Assembly (NCBI GenBank): GCA_963793625.1
Contig: CAWCAT010000049.1
Coordinates: forward strand, 310,001-374,000
Reading direction: 5' to 3'
Length of the DNA stretch: 64,000 bases
Source of the DNA: G963668605 sp963793625
GTDB taxonomy: Bacteria > Acidobacteriota > Terriglobia > Bryobacterales > Bryobacteraceae
This document shows positions 54,491 through 64,000 of the stretch, in pieces. The notes beneath the pieces were generated by a model, which was given only the letters and a program-made list of their open reading frames with translations, did not search any database and was not told the origin of the DNA. The position numbers and the translations under genes were made by a program. Positions within the stretch are counted from its first letter, which is position 1, and each line of letters begins with the position of its first letter.

Positions 54491-55426
54491 ATGGACTGGG
54501 CACAGATCTGGGACATTGTCTCGCCACCGGACAACATACCGATTGTTGCTTTGGCTATCCTGGTGCCATTCTACACATGGTACGCGCTTCGTCAGGCCCG
54601 GGCGACGGACGCGTTGATCAGTCAGTTAGAGGCCGACCCGGAACTGGCCAAAACCCATCACCGCAAGATCCATCCTTTCAAACCGGGCTGGGCCAGGGAA
54701 CTTCAAGTGTGGCCTTATCTGCTGCGCATCGAATTCCTGGCCGCGATTATCGTGACAGTGGTGCTGATGGTGTGGTCGATCACGCTCAATGCGCCTCTCG
54801 AGGAACCAGCGAATCCAAACCACACCATGAATCCGGCGAAAGCGCCCTGGTATTTCGTGGGACTCCAGGAGATGCTGGTTTACTTTGACCCTTGGATTGC
54901 CGGGGTCGTGTTTCCGACGCTCCTGATCATCGGCTTAATGCTCTTTCCCTATCTTGACTCCAACCCGCTCGGCGTCGGGTACTATACGATTCGACAGCGG
55001 ACTGTGGCTCTGTGGTCCTTCGGCGTCGGGTTCGGAATATGGCTATTGCTGATATTCATCGGGACCTTTATTCGCGGACCGGGCTGGATGTGGTTCTGGC
55101 CCGGGCAGACTTGGGACCACACACGGGTCGTGTATGAGGTGAACCGGCAGTTACCCGATATTGTGGGCATCCAGAACCCTTGGGGTAAGGCCATCCTAGG
55201 CATCGTTGTAATCGGACTTTTTTACGCCGTATCTGGTTGGCTTATTCACAAACTCGTCACACGCTCGGCCTTAAACCGCAAAATTATGCAGCGCACGAGC
55301 ATGCTTCAGTACGTCACGTTCCAGATCTTCGCCATTACGGTGCTAGTAGGTCTCCCGGCAAAAATGCTGCTCCGGTTGGTGTTCCGGATCAAAGACGTCC
55401 TGATAACTCCGTGGTTTAACGTGTAA
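54491..55426 (+). CDS. Cytochrome b C-terminal (subunit IV-like) membrane protein
   Basis: 311 residues from ATG 54491 with GGAG just upstream. Helices at about 15-31, 80-104, 130-155, 178-200, 240-262 and 280-300. The Qo-site motif that is PEWY in classical bc1/b6f is here APWYF (KAPWYFVGLQEMLVYFDPW, about 120-138), a variant without the Glu. It has two to three extra C-terminal helices relative to plant-type subunit IV. Together with the preceding gene it makes the full quinol-oxidising cytochrome b. Confidence 0.92.
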   Translation: MDWAQIWDIVSPPDNIPIVALAILVPFYTWYALRQARATDALISQLEADPELAKTHHRKIHPFKPGWARELQVWPYLLRIEFLAAIIVTVVLMVWSITLNAPLEEPANPNHTMNPAKAPWYFVGLQEMLVYFDPWIAGVVFPTLLIIGLMLFPYLDSNPLGVGYYTIRQRTVALWSFGVGFGIWLLLIFIGTFIRGPGWMWFWPGQTWDHTRVVYEVNRQLPDIVGIQNPWGKAILGIVVIGLFYAVSGWLIHKLVTRSALNRKIMQRTSMLQYVTFQIFAITVLVGLPAKMLLRLVFRIKDVLITPWFNV

Positions 55427-55459
55427 TCTGTTCGCGGGTATAGAAGAGGGATCGTAGCT

Positions 55460-58400
55460 ATGGCTAACGACGCCGGCGATCGGACAAATCCGCAGGACCC
55501 CACACAGGATCAACTATCTCACAGCTCGCTTAGCGGACTCATACTCGTGTTCTCGGTGCTTCTGTTTTTGTCCTTATTATGGGCTCTCGGTGATGAGTTA
55601 GTCTTTCAACGTCCGTGGAAGCGCTACCAGGAGCGCTTTGTCAAGGTGTACACGTCCTACCTCAAGAAACTGGGACCACGACAGGCATCGGCCGAAAAAG
55701 CGGTTCAGACTTCTCCGGAGTTTCTAGACACCGTCCGGCAACTCAAGGCAGCCGAAGACGCAATCGCCCCGCGTTTGAGCGAACTGGATCGTCAATTGAG
55801 CCTGGTCCGCCAACGCCTCGCCGCCATAAAGGACCCGTTTCAGGATGCGCGAGCGAGAATCGCGGCCTTGACTTACGAGATGGATCACACCACCAATCCA
55901 AAGGGAAAAGATTCGATTCGTAAGGACATCAACGAGCTCAAAAAAGGTCCGTTTCGCGTGACTTTGCCTACAGACGGCGGAGTGACTCCCGTCCGCTCAG
56001 AGGCTATTACTTTCGGCGAGTTGGAGAAACTCTTTAGTGATCTCAAGAGTAATGAGGCCCGGCTAACGGCCGAGCAAACCGAGGCAACGAAAGCGGTTCG
56101 GGAACTCCGTCGAAAGCGCACCGAATACCTGCACGAGCACCTTGCGGGGCTCAACCAGCAACAGATCGACGGTCTGCTGCGGAAAATGGAGAAGTTCAGC
56201 GTCGAGATCAAGCAGATTCATGTCGAAGGCGCTGGCCTGGTGGATCGGTGCGAGTCCTGTCACGTGGGCATCCGCGAGCCCTTGCCCCTGACAGCGGCTG
56301 ACATTGGCGGCGAGCGAGCTTTCGTTAGCCATCCGAACAAGGCGCTGCTGGCACACTTCATGATCCGGCCGAGTTTGGTTGCTCACCGTGCCATAACGGC
56401 AATGGGCTAGCGACCTCCAGCGTGAAGGCGGCACACGGTAAGTACAAGCACTGGCTTTGGCCGCTTTTCGCAAAGGAGAACAGCGAGGCGGGGTGCGTGC
56501 AATGCCACTTCAATGACAGGGTGCTGGAGCACGCCCCGACGTTGACCCGGGGCCGGGACCTGTACCAGCTGAAGGGTTGCATCGGTTGTCATCGGCATGA
56601 GGAGTTTGACCGCGAAGCGGACGCTCTTACCGGAACGACGCAAGGAGATTCAGAACCTGGAGAGGCCAGCAGAAGGAATACCGGTTGGAGGCGGACCGCG
56701 AAACCAAGAAGGGCGATGCGGCGCAGAGCAACGACGAGGCGCAAAGGCACTACGCGCGGGCTGAGAACCTTCGTGTCAACGCCAGCAACATCGAAGCAAG
56801 AATCGGGGAACTCGATCAGGCAGGCCAAGTTCCTGATGCAGGATCAGAAGAAGATCGGCCCGAATCTGAAGGATGTCCGGTTGAAGCTCCGTAAGGAGTG
56901 GATCCCGGTATGGTTGAAGGATCCTCAGGCATTCCGGCCCGGAACGAAGATGCCGACGTTCCGTCTGTCGGACGATGAAATCCGAGCTATCTCCGCCTTC
57001 ATCTGGCAGTCCGGCGCTGGAAGGACCCAAACTGCCGCCTCGCAGGCTCCGGGTGATCCTGCCAGGGGTAAAGAACTCTATGAAACCGCGGGTGCCTGGG
57101 TTGCCACTCTATCGGCGAGGGCGGCAATCGCGTGGGCGACGAGTTCGCAGCGAACTTGTCCCGACTGGGCGAGAAAGCCAATTACGATTACATTGTCCGA
57201 TGGGTGCACAACCCCAGGGAACGCACTCAGCCTTACTGCCCGCGCGAACAGCGTGATCTCGGTCCGGAAGATTACGCTCGCAAGGGACTACCCTACCTTT
57301 TCGATCTCGATCATTCGACGTGTCCGAATGATGGATTCAGTTGCAGGTCCAGAACATGACCACGATGCCGAATCAACGGCTCTCATGGGATGACGCGCGG
57401 CATATCTCAAGTTACTTGATGAGCCTGAAGCGCGGCGATGCATCTTATCCGGCGGATGTCTCGTACATGGATGACAAGCGACTCGCCGCGCAGGGAAAGC
57501 AGCTGGTCAATCGCTTCGGCTGTGCCAGTTGTCACGAGATCAAGGGACTCGAAGAGGCGCCGCGCATCGGCACGGAACTTACCAAAGAAGCCAGCAAGCC
57601 AATGGAGCAGTTGGATTTCGGATTGTTGGAGCACAAGGCCGAAAAAGAGGATTGGTACGATCACAAGGGCTTCTTCGAGCACAAACTCGAGAACCCGGCT
57701 ATCTACGATCAAGGCAGGGAGAAGGCTCCGGAGGATCGGCTGAAAATGCCGAATATCCAATTAACTCCCGCGGATGTCCGGGCACTTACTACTTTCTTGC
57801 TGGGGAGCGTGGATTCTCCATTCCGCGGAGAGTTTCGCGTTATACCCGCGCAGTTCCGCTATATTCCGACCGACCAGCAGAAAGACATACAGGAAGGCTG
57901 GTGGATCGTCAAAAAATACAACTGCATGGGTTGTCACGCGATGCAGGCCGGCCAAAAGTCAGTACTCAGCACGCTGCCCCGCTATCAGGATCCCGATTGG
58001 AAAGAGCAGTTGCCGCCGTCGCTGGTGCAGGAAGGGGCGCGCGTGAAGCCTGAGTGGCTGACGCGGTTTCTGGCGAATCCGGCGATGAACGAGAAAGATA
58101 CAAACCGGAACGGCGTTCGTACATATCTAAAAGCCAGAATGCCCACGTTTAATTTCTCGCCAAATGAGATTCGCATTCTGGTGAGGTACTTCGAAGCCCT
58201 GGCGGGACAGCCAAATCCGTATATCGCGCCGAAACTCGAACCGCTCAACGATCAAGAGCGGCAGATGTCGCGGGCCTTGTTCTCCTCACCGGGCGCGCCC
58301 TGTCTCAAATGTCACCTGGTTGGCGATCCGCGGCACGACCGTTTCGCGACTGCTCCGAACTTCCTGCTGGCCGGCGAGCGGCTTAAGCCCGGCTGGACGG

Positions 58401-58669
58401 CCCGCTGGATGCTCGATCCTCAAGCTATCAGCCCCGGCACGGCGATGCCGTCCGGATTGTTCCGGCGTGAAGGCGATCATTGGATCTTCGCCGGGCCGAG
58501 CCCCGAATCATTCAAGGGGTACACGAAGGATCAGGTGCAACTCCTGGTGCGATACATGTTCCAACTGACGCCGGAGGAGCAGCGCAGACTGACTCAGATG
58601 CTTCCGGCAAGGGCCAGCGCGGCACCGCGCGGGTCGGACGTGAAGTTGAGCGCGGCAAATTCTCGCTGA
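55460..58669 (+). CDS. Giant membrane-anchored octaheme cytochrome c (interrupted by several frameshifts)
   Basis: Reconstruction across frames gives one protein of about 1070 residues: a transmembrane helix (about 25-47), a long coiled coil (about 75-260, for example AEKAVQTSPEFLDTVRQLKA), then eight CxxCH sites in order: CESCH (56249), CSPCH (56380), CVQCH (56494), CIGCH (56578), CLGCH (57093), CASCH (57521), CMGCH (57923) and CLKCH (58311). A second helical stretch of the type NIEARIGELDQ lies between hemes 4 and 5. Shifts are near 56350, 56660, 56810, 57088 and 57345. The repeat ...GPNL.dv..kl..eWi..WlkdP..frPgtkMP...lsddEi occurs after hemes 4, 6 and 7. It lies after the cytochrome b genes and probably replaces cytochrome c1 as electron acceptor. 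Confidence 0.8.
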
Positions 58670-58685
58670 CGTACGAAGGAGGGGT

Positions 58686-59559
58686 ATGAATTCTCGACAA
58701 CTACCAACGAACGCAGTATTCATCTCTTCGCTCGTTGTGGTCCTGTCCCTGGCAGTCATTAGCCTGGGATGCGGCCCGACTAAGGAGGCAAGCAAACCCG
58801 CCGAGGAACAGCCGGCTGGCTGAAGCGAAAGTTTACCAACCAACCGGAGAGGAAGGGTCGGTCACCGGAAAGGTCAACTTTAAAGGGCAGCCGGAGAAAT
58901 TCACGGCCAATTTCCATGGACGCCGATGCCGTCTGTGCGGCCAAGCACTCGAAGCCTGTCTATCCCGAAGTGGTGGTAGTCAACAGCAACGGCACGCTTC
59001 GTAACGTCTTCGTCTATGTAAAGAGCGGGCTGGATGGAAAGGCATTTGCGGTTCCGGACCAACCGATGGTTCTCGATCAGGATGGCTGCCTGTATAAGCC
59101 GCACGTCGTTGGCATTCAGGCGCGGCAGAACCTGAAAGTCGTCACCAGCGATAAGACGACGCACAACATTCATCCCATGCCCAAAGTGAACCGCGAATGG
59201 AATGTCTCGCAGCCACCGGGAGCGGATCCGATCATGAAGTCGTTCAACAGACCGGAGGTGGGAATCCCGGTCAAATGCAACCAGCATCCCTGGATGAGAG
59301 CGTATATCCACGTTTTGGGCCATCCGTTCTACGCGAGTGTCCGGTGAAGACGGGACGTTCGAGTTGAAAGGTTTGCCGCCGGGCAAGTATGAGATCGAGG
59401 CTGTACATGAACAATATGGCGCGTTGACCCAGCAGGTCACCGTTGAAGCTAAGAAGCCGACCGCCATCGAGCTTAAGTATCAGGCCAAGCAGGCGTATCG
59501 GCCAAACCTCCCTCGAGATGTTGCCGGCGCTGGTGTTGCCCTGTTGCGGAGGAGAGTGA
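58686..59559 (+). CDS. Cupredoxin/carboxypeptidase-regulatory-like lipoprotein (interrupted by frameshifts)
   Basis: ATG 58686 behind GAAGGAGGGG. The N-terminus has a lipobox (VISLGCGPTK, Cys about 31). The frame breaks near 58820, resumes with EAKVYQPTGEEGSVTGKVNF, shifts again near 58910 into ISMDADAVCAAKHSKPVYPE, and near 59345 into GEDGTFELKGLPPGKYEIEA. The middle has RNVFVYVKSGLDGKAF and VGIQARQNLKVVTSDKTTHN and KCNQHPWMRAY, a cupredoxin-like arrangement (His, Cys, His) that could bind copper, and the end is a carboxypeptidase-regulatory-like beta domain. It lies between the octaheme cytochrome and coxB, so a periplasmic electron carrier is plausible. End position is approximate. Confidence 0.65.
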
Positions 59560-59562
59560 GCC

Positions 59563-60366
59563 ATGGCGTTGCTGTTGGCGTTGTTCTTCTGGTCGATGGC
59601 CTCGTTACGGTCGGAATATTCATCGCACGCGTGTGGTGGATGCCGGAACTCACCTCGGTGCATGGGAAGGCCATCGATGAGCAGATGATCGTGACTCTGG
59701 TCATCGCGGGTTTCGTCTTCTTTCTCGCGCAGGTGGGCCTGGGGTATTTAATCTGGCGCTACAGGGCGCGGGGGGCTGAGCCTGCGAGTTACTGGCATGA
59801 GAGTCCCAAGCTGGAGGTGACATGGACGGTGATCACTGCGATCGTCTTTCTCGGTCTTGGGATTTTGCGGAAACCGGGTGTGGGCCAACTATTTCCTCAC
59901 GGATGCCCCACCCGGCGCACTGACCATCGAGATCACGGCCCAGCAGTTCGCCTGGAACATGCGCTATCCGGGACCGGATGGGAAGTTCGGCCGCACCGAT
60001 CCCATGTTGATCGATGACGCTTCGACCAACTACCTGGGACTGGATCCGAAAGATCCGGACGGCCGGGACGACATTCTAACGCAGAACATCATGGCTGTGC
60101 CGGTCAATCGTCCTGTCCGGGTCATGCTGCGCAGCAAGGATGTTACCCACAGTTTCTTCGTGCCGCAGTTGCGCGTGAAACAGGACGCGGTGCCAGGCAT
60201 GGCGATCAGGGTTCATTTCACGGCCACCAAGGACGGTGAGTACGAAATCGCCTGTGCCGAGCTGTGCGGCATGCAGCATTACAAGATGCGCGGCAGGCTT
60301 ATGGTTATGCAAGAGGCGGATTTCGAGAAGTGGCTCAAAGCGCGAGCGGCGCTAGCGGCTCTTTAA
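59563..60366 (+). CDS. coxB: Cytochrome c oxidase subunit II, second copy (interrupted by frameshifts)
   Basis: Starts MALLLALFFWSM after GGAGGAGAG, shifts near 59620 into WWMPELTSVHGKAIDEQMIV and near 59865 into NRVWANYFLTDAPPGALTIE. Two transmembrane helices, then the cupredoxin domain with CuA ligands CAELCGMQHYKM. The substrate-facing patch QQFAWNMRYPGPDGKFGRTD is typical of subunit II. Unlike the first coxB it has neither SCO nor cytochrome c domain, so it must accept electrons from a separate carrier, possibly the octaheme protein or the cupredoxin-like protein. Confidence 0.88.
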
Positions 60367-60381
60367 GAGAGGAGGATACCG

Positions 60382-62162
60382 ATGGCGGATCAAGTTGCGG
60401 CCCACGCAGGAGAACATCAGGTTGCCAAGGGTTTCGTCCGGAAGTATATCTTCAGCATCGATCACAAAGTGATCGGCATCCAGTACTTGCTCCTGTCGCT
60501 CGTCGCTGTGTCTGTAGGAATGGCGTTATCGGTGCTCATGCGGCTCCGGTTGGCATGGCCTGATGAGAAGTGGCCGCTGCTGCAGCAGTTGTTCCCCACT
60601 GGCTTCGCCGGCGGCCCGATGACTCCGGAGTTTTACCTGGCGATGCTGACGATGCACGGCACCATCATGGTCTTCTTCGTGCTGACCACCGCTCCGCTTT
60701 CCGGCTTCGGAAACTATTTCCTGCCGATTCAGATCGGCGCCCGGGACATGGCCTTTCCGGTGCTTAACATGCTCTCGTTCTGGGTCACCTTTGTGGCGTT
60801 CGCAGTCATGATGGCGGCGCTCTTTGTCACTGGCGGAGCTCCGATCTTCGGGCTGGACCGCCTACGCCCCGCTCAGCGCATTGGGGCAAATTGCAGGTCC
60901 CGGCCTGGGGCTTGGCCAAGACCTTTGGATCATAAGCATCGCCATTTTCTGCGCTGCTTCGCTCCTGACGGCCCTGAACTTCCTGACCACGACGCTCAAC
61001 CTCCGCGCGAGAGGGATGTCCTGATGCGCATGCCGCTGACCGTCTGGGCGTGGTTCACCACGGCCATCCTTGCGCTGCTTGCATTCCCGGTCTTGCTATC
61101 GGGCGGTATCCTGCTTCTGCTGGATCGCGTCGGCGGCACCAGTTTCTTCATCCCGGCCGGGTTGGTTGTCAGCGACCACGTCATTCAACACAAGGGTGGA
61201 TCTCCGCTGCTTTGGCAGCACCTCTTCTGGTTCTTCGGCCATCCCGAGGTCTACATTGCGATTCTTCCGGGAATGGGAATCACGTCGCACATTCTCTCCA
61301 CGTTTGCGCGCAAGCCGGTCTTTGCTTATAAGGCGATGGTAGGAGCGATCTTCGCGATCGGATTTATCAGCTATCATCGTGTGGGGTCACCATATGTTCA
61401 TGAGCGGGATGAGCCCCTTCACGAGCATGGCGTTTTCCGTGACGACCCTTGCCGTTGGCGTGCCATCGGCTATCAAGACCTTCAACTGGCTGGCGACGCT
61501 GTGGGGCGGACGCATCCGGTTCGCGACGCCGATGCTCTTTGCTCTCGGTTTCGTGTCGCTGTTTGTCTCCGGAGGAGTGACGGGGTCTGCTTCTGGCCCA
61601 GCCCGCAATCGATATCTATCTCCACGACACTTATTTCGTCGTCGCTCACTTCCACATCATCATGGGTGTGGCTGCGATCTTCGGCATCTTCGACGGGACC
61701 TACTATTGGTTCCCCAAGATGTTCGGCCGGATGATGAGCGAGGGCTTGGGCAAGATTCACTTCTGGTTCACGCTGGTGGGCGTGTATGCCATCTTCATGC
61801 CGATGCACTTTCTGGGCATGGCAGGAGCGCCGCGGCGCTACGCGCAACTCACCGAATTTGAATACCTGAAACATTTGCAGCCGCTTCACCTGTTTATCTC
61901 GGTGGCTGCCTTCATTACCGTTGCTGCTCAAATCATCTTTGTGTACAACTTCTTCGTCAGTATGTGGAAGGGCAAGCGAGCCGAGGTGAATCCCTGGGAA
62001 TCGACGTCGCTGGAATGGACGGTTCCCTCACCGCCTCCGCATGACAATTTTGGAGCAATGGAACCTGTCGTCCACCACGGACCATATGAATACAGTGTGC
62101 CAGGCGCGCCGGCCGATTACATTCTCCAGACGGCGCCTGCTGGCGAGAGGACAAGCGGCTAA
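60382..62162 (+). CDS. coxA: Cytochrome c oxidase subunit I, second copy (interrupted by four frameshifts)
   Basis: GGAGGA precedes ATG 60382. Frames join near 60845, 61020, 61375 and 61595. The reconstructed 590-odd residues keep all key ligands: LTMHGTIMVFF (heme a His), WFFGHPEVYIAILP (CuB His and the cross-linked Tyr), VWGHHMF, and LHDTYFVVAHFHIIMG. The shift at 61020 is explained by one missing C in a CC run (GMS then LMRMPLTVWAW). A terminal-oxidase subunit that belongs with the bc-type complex encoded upstream, distinct from the ACIII-linked coxA. Confidence 0.9.
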
Positions 62163-62190
62163 AGCTTGAGGCTACCTGAACGGAGTTGCT

Positions 62191-62817
62191 ATGGCGACGA
62201 GAACTACATCCGCGATGCCGGCAGTCAAACCGCGAGGGACCGGTTCCGGCCCAGGCAACGGCGGACGGGGAGATGGTGACGGCGATTACAGGTTTCCACG
62301 ACCCTTGCCTTTGGAGACTGCATGCCTCGGCATGTGGCTCGCTCTGGCTGCCATAGGGATGCTGTTTATCGCGATGACCAGTGCGTATGTGGTTCGTCTT
62401 GGGTTCGATCCCGATTGGCGACCGATCCGAATGCCCATTATCCTGGGAATCAACACGGTGGTCCTGCTGGCCAGCAGCGTCACCATGGAAAAGGCCCGTC
62501 GCTCCCTGGGCCTCGACCATGACAGATGGTTGACGGCAACATTGCTGCTTGGCCTGGCTTTCGTGTGTGGACAACTCATCGCGTGGAGGCAACTCTTCTT
62601 CGACGGAATTTACCTCAGCACAAATCCACACAGCTCATTCTTTTACCTGTTGACGGGCATGCACGGACTGCATCTGCTCGGTGGCATTCTGGCCTTGGGC
62701 TATCTCGTGTTCTTCCGCTCACATCGGGAGCGCTGGGTTGAAGCGACGGCTCTCTATTGGCACTTCATGGACGGTCTCTGGGTTTACCTGCTTGTACTGC
62801 TTTTCGGTCGGAGGTAA
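62191..62817 (+). CDS. coxC: Cytochrome c oxidase subunit III
   Basis: 208 residues, intact. A Gly-rich N-terminus (PRGTGSGPGNGGRGDGDGDY) is followed by five transmembrane helices: LGMWLALAAIGMLFIAMTSA, IILGINTVVLLASSVTM, LTATLLLGLAFVCGQLIA, FFYLLTGMHGLHLLGGILAL and VEATALYWHFMDGLWVYLLV. The TGMHGLHLL and YWHFMDGLW segments identify subunit III. First of two subunit III genes in a row. Confidence 0.93.
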   Translation: MATRTTSAMPAVKPRGTGSGPGNGGRGDGDGDYRFPRPLPLETACLGMWLALAAIGMLFIAMTSAYVVRLGFDPDWRPIRMPIILGINTVVLLASSVTMEKARRSLGLDHDRWLTATLLLGLAFVCGQLIAWRQLFFDGIYLSTNPHSSFFYLLTGMHGLHLLGGILALGYLVFFRSHRERWVEATALYWHFMDGLWVYLLVLLFGRR

Positions 62818-62821
62818 TTGT

Positions 62822-63453
62822 ATGGCTGAAGGAAGCATCGAACCACTGGCCACGGAAATCTGGAGCGGGGGGGTTGAGCCTTACGCCGTGGGAAGCAGGA
62901 AACTCGGCATGTGGCTCTTTATTCTCTCGGACTCCATGACCTTCTCCGCGTTGTTGATCGGCTACAGCTATGTGCGGCTGGCGAGCCCGAATTGGCCTAC
63001 CCCGTTTCATCTCTGGCCATCCCTTGCAATGGCGAGCCTGATGACCGTGGTCTTGCTGTCCTCAAGCTTAACGATGGTAATGGCGGTCGCGGAGTCCAAG
63101 CGTGGCGAGACAAAGCGAGCTGTCAGGTTCATCGGACTAACCATGCTGGGAGGCCTGGCCTTTGTCGTCCTGCATTTGAACGAATGGAGGACCCTGATCA
63201 GCGAAGGTGTCCGGTTGGGCCGGAATCCTTGGGGGAACCACTCTTCGGCAGCACATTCTTCACTCTGACGGGACTTCACATGTTGCACGTAGTGACCGGG
63301 TTGATTTATCTCGGCGTCATAGCAATCGGTTTCGCCAGAAACAGGTTCTCGCAGGAACACGTTGAGATCAGCGGACTCTACTGGCACTTCGTAGATCTGG
63401 TGTGGATGTTCATATTCCCGCTGGTCTACTTGTTGTCGTTTGGAAAGGGGTAG
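62822..63453 (+). CDS. coxC: Cytochrome c oxidase subunit III, second paralogue (one frameshift)
   Basis: Starts at ATG 62822, 4 bp after the previous stop. First part is intact to GRNPWG; near 63235 a GGGGG run is one base short, after which EPLFGSTFFTLTGLHMLHVV and GLYWHFVDLVWMFIFPLVYL continue in another frame to 63453. Expected product about 210 residues with five helices. Two successive subunit III genes with different N-termini suggest that they form a split or heterodimeric subunit III, as seen in caa3/ba3-type loci of related phyla. Confidence 0.88.
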
Positions 63454-63457
63454 AAGG

Positions 63458-63760
63458 ATGGACACACACAGCGGAAGCGGTACGCGGTCCTATGTCTGGG
63501 TGTGGGTATATCTGCTCGCGTTAACCGCGCTGGAGGTTTTCCTGGTCGATGTGCGCGTCTTTTCGACGACGGCGATGCTCATCGTCTTGATGGTCTTGTC
63601 GCTTGTCAAAGCGGCACTGATTATGGCGTACTTTATGCACCTTCGGTTCGAGAAAACGAGTTTTGTTCTCTCCCTGGTGCCGGCCGTTGTCATTGTCATC
63701 TCCTTGCTGTTCGTGTTCTTCCCGGACAGCGTTCGGTTATTTCAACTACGGGTGCCATAG
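63458..63760 (+). CDS. coxD: Cytochrome c oxidase subunit IV family protein, second copy
   Basis: 100 residues from ATG 63458. Three transmembrane helices (about 12-31, 38-59, 68-90). MAYFMHLRFEKTS matches the subunit IV motif also seen in the ACIII-linked coxD. GAAGG is just upstream, 4 bp after the preceding stop. Confidence 0.9.
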   Translation: MDTHSGSGTRSYVWVWVYLLALTALEVFLVDVRVFSTTAMLIVLMVLSLVKAALIMAYFMHLRFEKTSFVLSLVPAVVIVISLLFVFFPDSVRLFQLRVP

Positions 63761-63764
63761 CGCC

Positions 63765-64000
63765 ATGTCGAAACTTCGCTACAAAGCGATTCGAGCGGCA
63801 GCTTGGTTTCTTGCTGCACAGGCACCGGTCCTGGCTCAATGCTCCATGTGCCGGACTGCCGCCGCCGCCCAGCCTCCGGGAGCCGCGAATGCGCTGAACA
63901 TGGCGGTTTTGATTTTGCTTGTCCCCGCTTTGGCGGTGTTCAGTGGTGTGTTTCTGCTGGCGTTCCTATACCAGGCTTCCTCGAGCGCTGATAAATCTGA
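63765..64000 (+). CDS. Small membrane protein with CSMC motif (3' end beyond window)
   Basis: 78 residues visible, open to the window edge. Signal-like hydrophobic segment (about 9-22), then QCSMCRTAAAA, and a transmembrane helix (about 50-72, AVLILLVPALAVFSGVFLLA). The CSMC pair just outside the membrane could bind copper, as in small oxidase-locus assembly proteins, but the family is not identified. ATG 63765 lies 5 bp after the coxD stop. Confidence 0.65.
   Translation, partial: MSKLRYKAIRAAAWFLAAQAPVLAQCSMCRTAAAAQPPGAANALNMAVLILLVPALAVFSGVFLLAFLYQASSSADKS

Noticed and set aside
1..64000. CRISPR arrays, prophage structural genes, toxin-antitoxin pairs
   Set aside because: No regularly spaced repeats, phage morphogenesis genes or recognisable toxin-antitoxin pairs were seen in the window.

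Overview
The window looks like a chromosomal segment from an Acidobacteriota bacterium, probably of the Bryobacterales/Solibacter type. The evidence is two giant Oar-like TonB-dependent receptors with carboxypeptidase-regulatory N-termini, a divergent membrane regulator carrying the N-terminal domain common in Solibacter proteins, a beta-helix protein ending in a Solibacter-type C-terminal domain, and an alternative complex III (ACIII) operon. The taxonomic call is inference. No rRNA or taxonomic marker gene is present.

Layout. (1) 1-11.6 kb is a sugar-acid or xylan-type utilisation locus on the minus strand: LacI regulator, GH39-like hydrolase, TonB receptor, GH115-like alpha-glucuronidase, enolase-superfamily dehydratase-like protein and a hexuronate-type MFS transporter. 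An iron-dependent dehydrogenase is divergent from the regulator. A perfect LacI-type palindrome lies at the head of the operon. (2) 11.6-29.7 kb is an accessory stretch: ECF sigma factor, glycosyltransferase, LpxD-like acyltransferase, acyl-CoA ligase, a frameshifted FAD oxidoreductase, a heme-less OmcA/MtrC-like N-terminal protein, a TonB receptor with divergent regulator, a 1442-residue beta-helix surface protein and an EEP-family hydrolase. (3) 29.8-32.1 kb holds an intact-looking IS3-family element, a 3' fragment of tRNA-Val(CAC) and about 680 bp without a gene. (4) 32.1-44.1 kb, minus strand, is a tightly coupled operon actA-B-C-D-E-F, a small membrane protein, an SCO-CoxB-cytochrome c fusion, coxA, coxC and coxD: a complete quinol-to-oxygen branch. 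(5) 44.2-52.8 kb, plus strand: a Cys-rich membrane protein, a ferredoxin, a small membrane protein, and a magnesium-chelatase-type gene set bchI-bchD-bchH. Here bchH is split into two ORFs, and the C-terminal half is encoded before the N-terminal half. (6) 52.8-64 kb, plus strand: behind a consensus sigma70 promoter lie Rieske, cytochrome b (two genes), a giant octaheme cytochrome, a cupredoxin-like protein and a second aa3-type oxidase (coxB-A-C-C-D).

The most interesting system is region 5: a chelatase with a split and order-permuted catalytic subunit, placed between two quinol:cytochrome c oxidoreductase/oxidase gene sets, with no other chlorophyll genes or reaction-centre genes in the window. 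A plausible reading is that it makes or loads a tetrapyrrole for the electron-transport chain, or belongs to a phototroph whose other bch genes lie elsewhere. The sequence alone does not decide this.

Quality note: between 56.3 and 63.3 kb there are about 14 frameshifts in otherwise well-conserved genes, several at short G or C runs. These look more like sequence errors than gene decay, and are annotated here as single interrupted genes.
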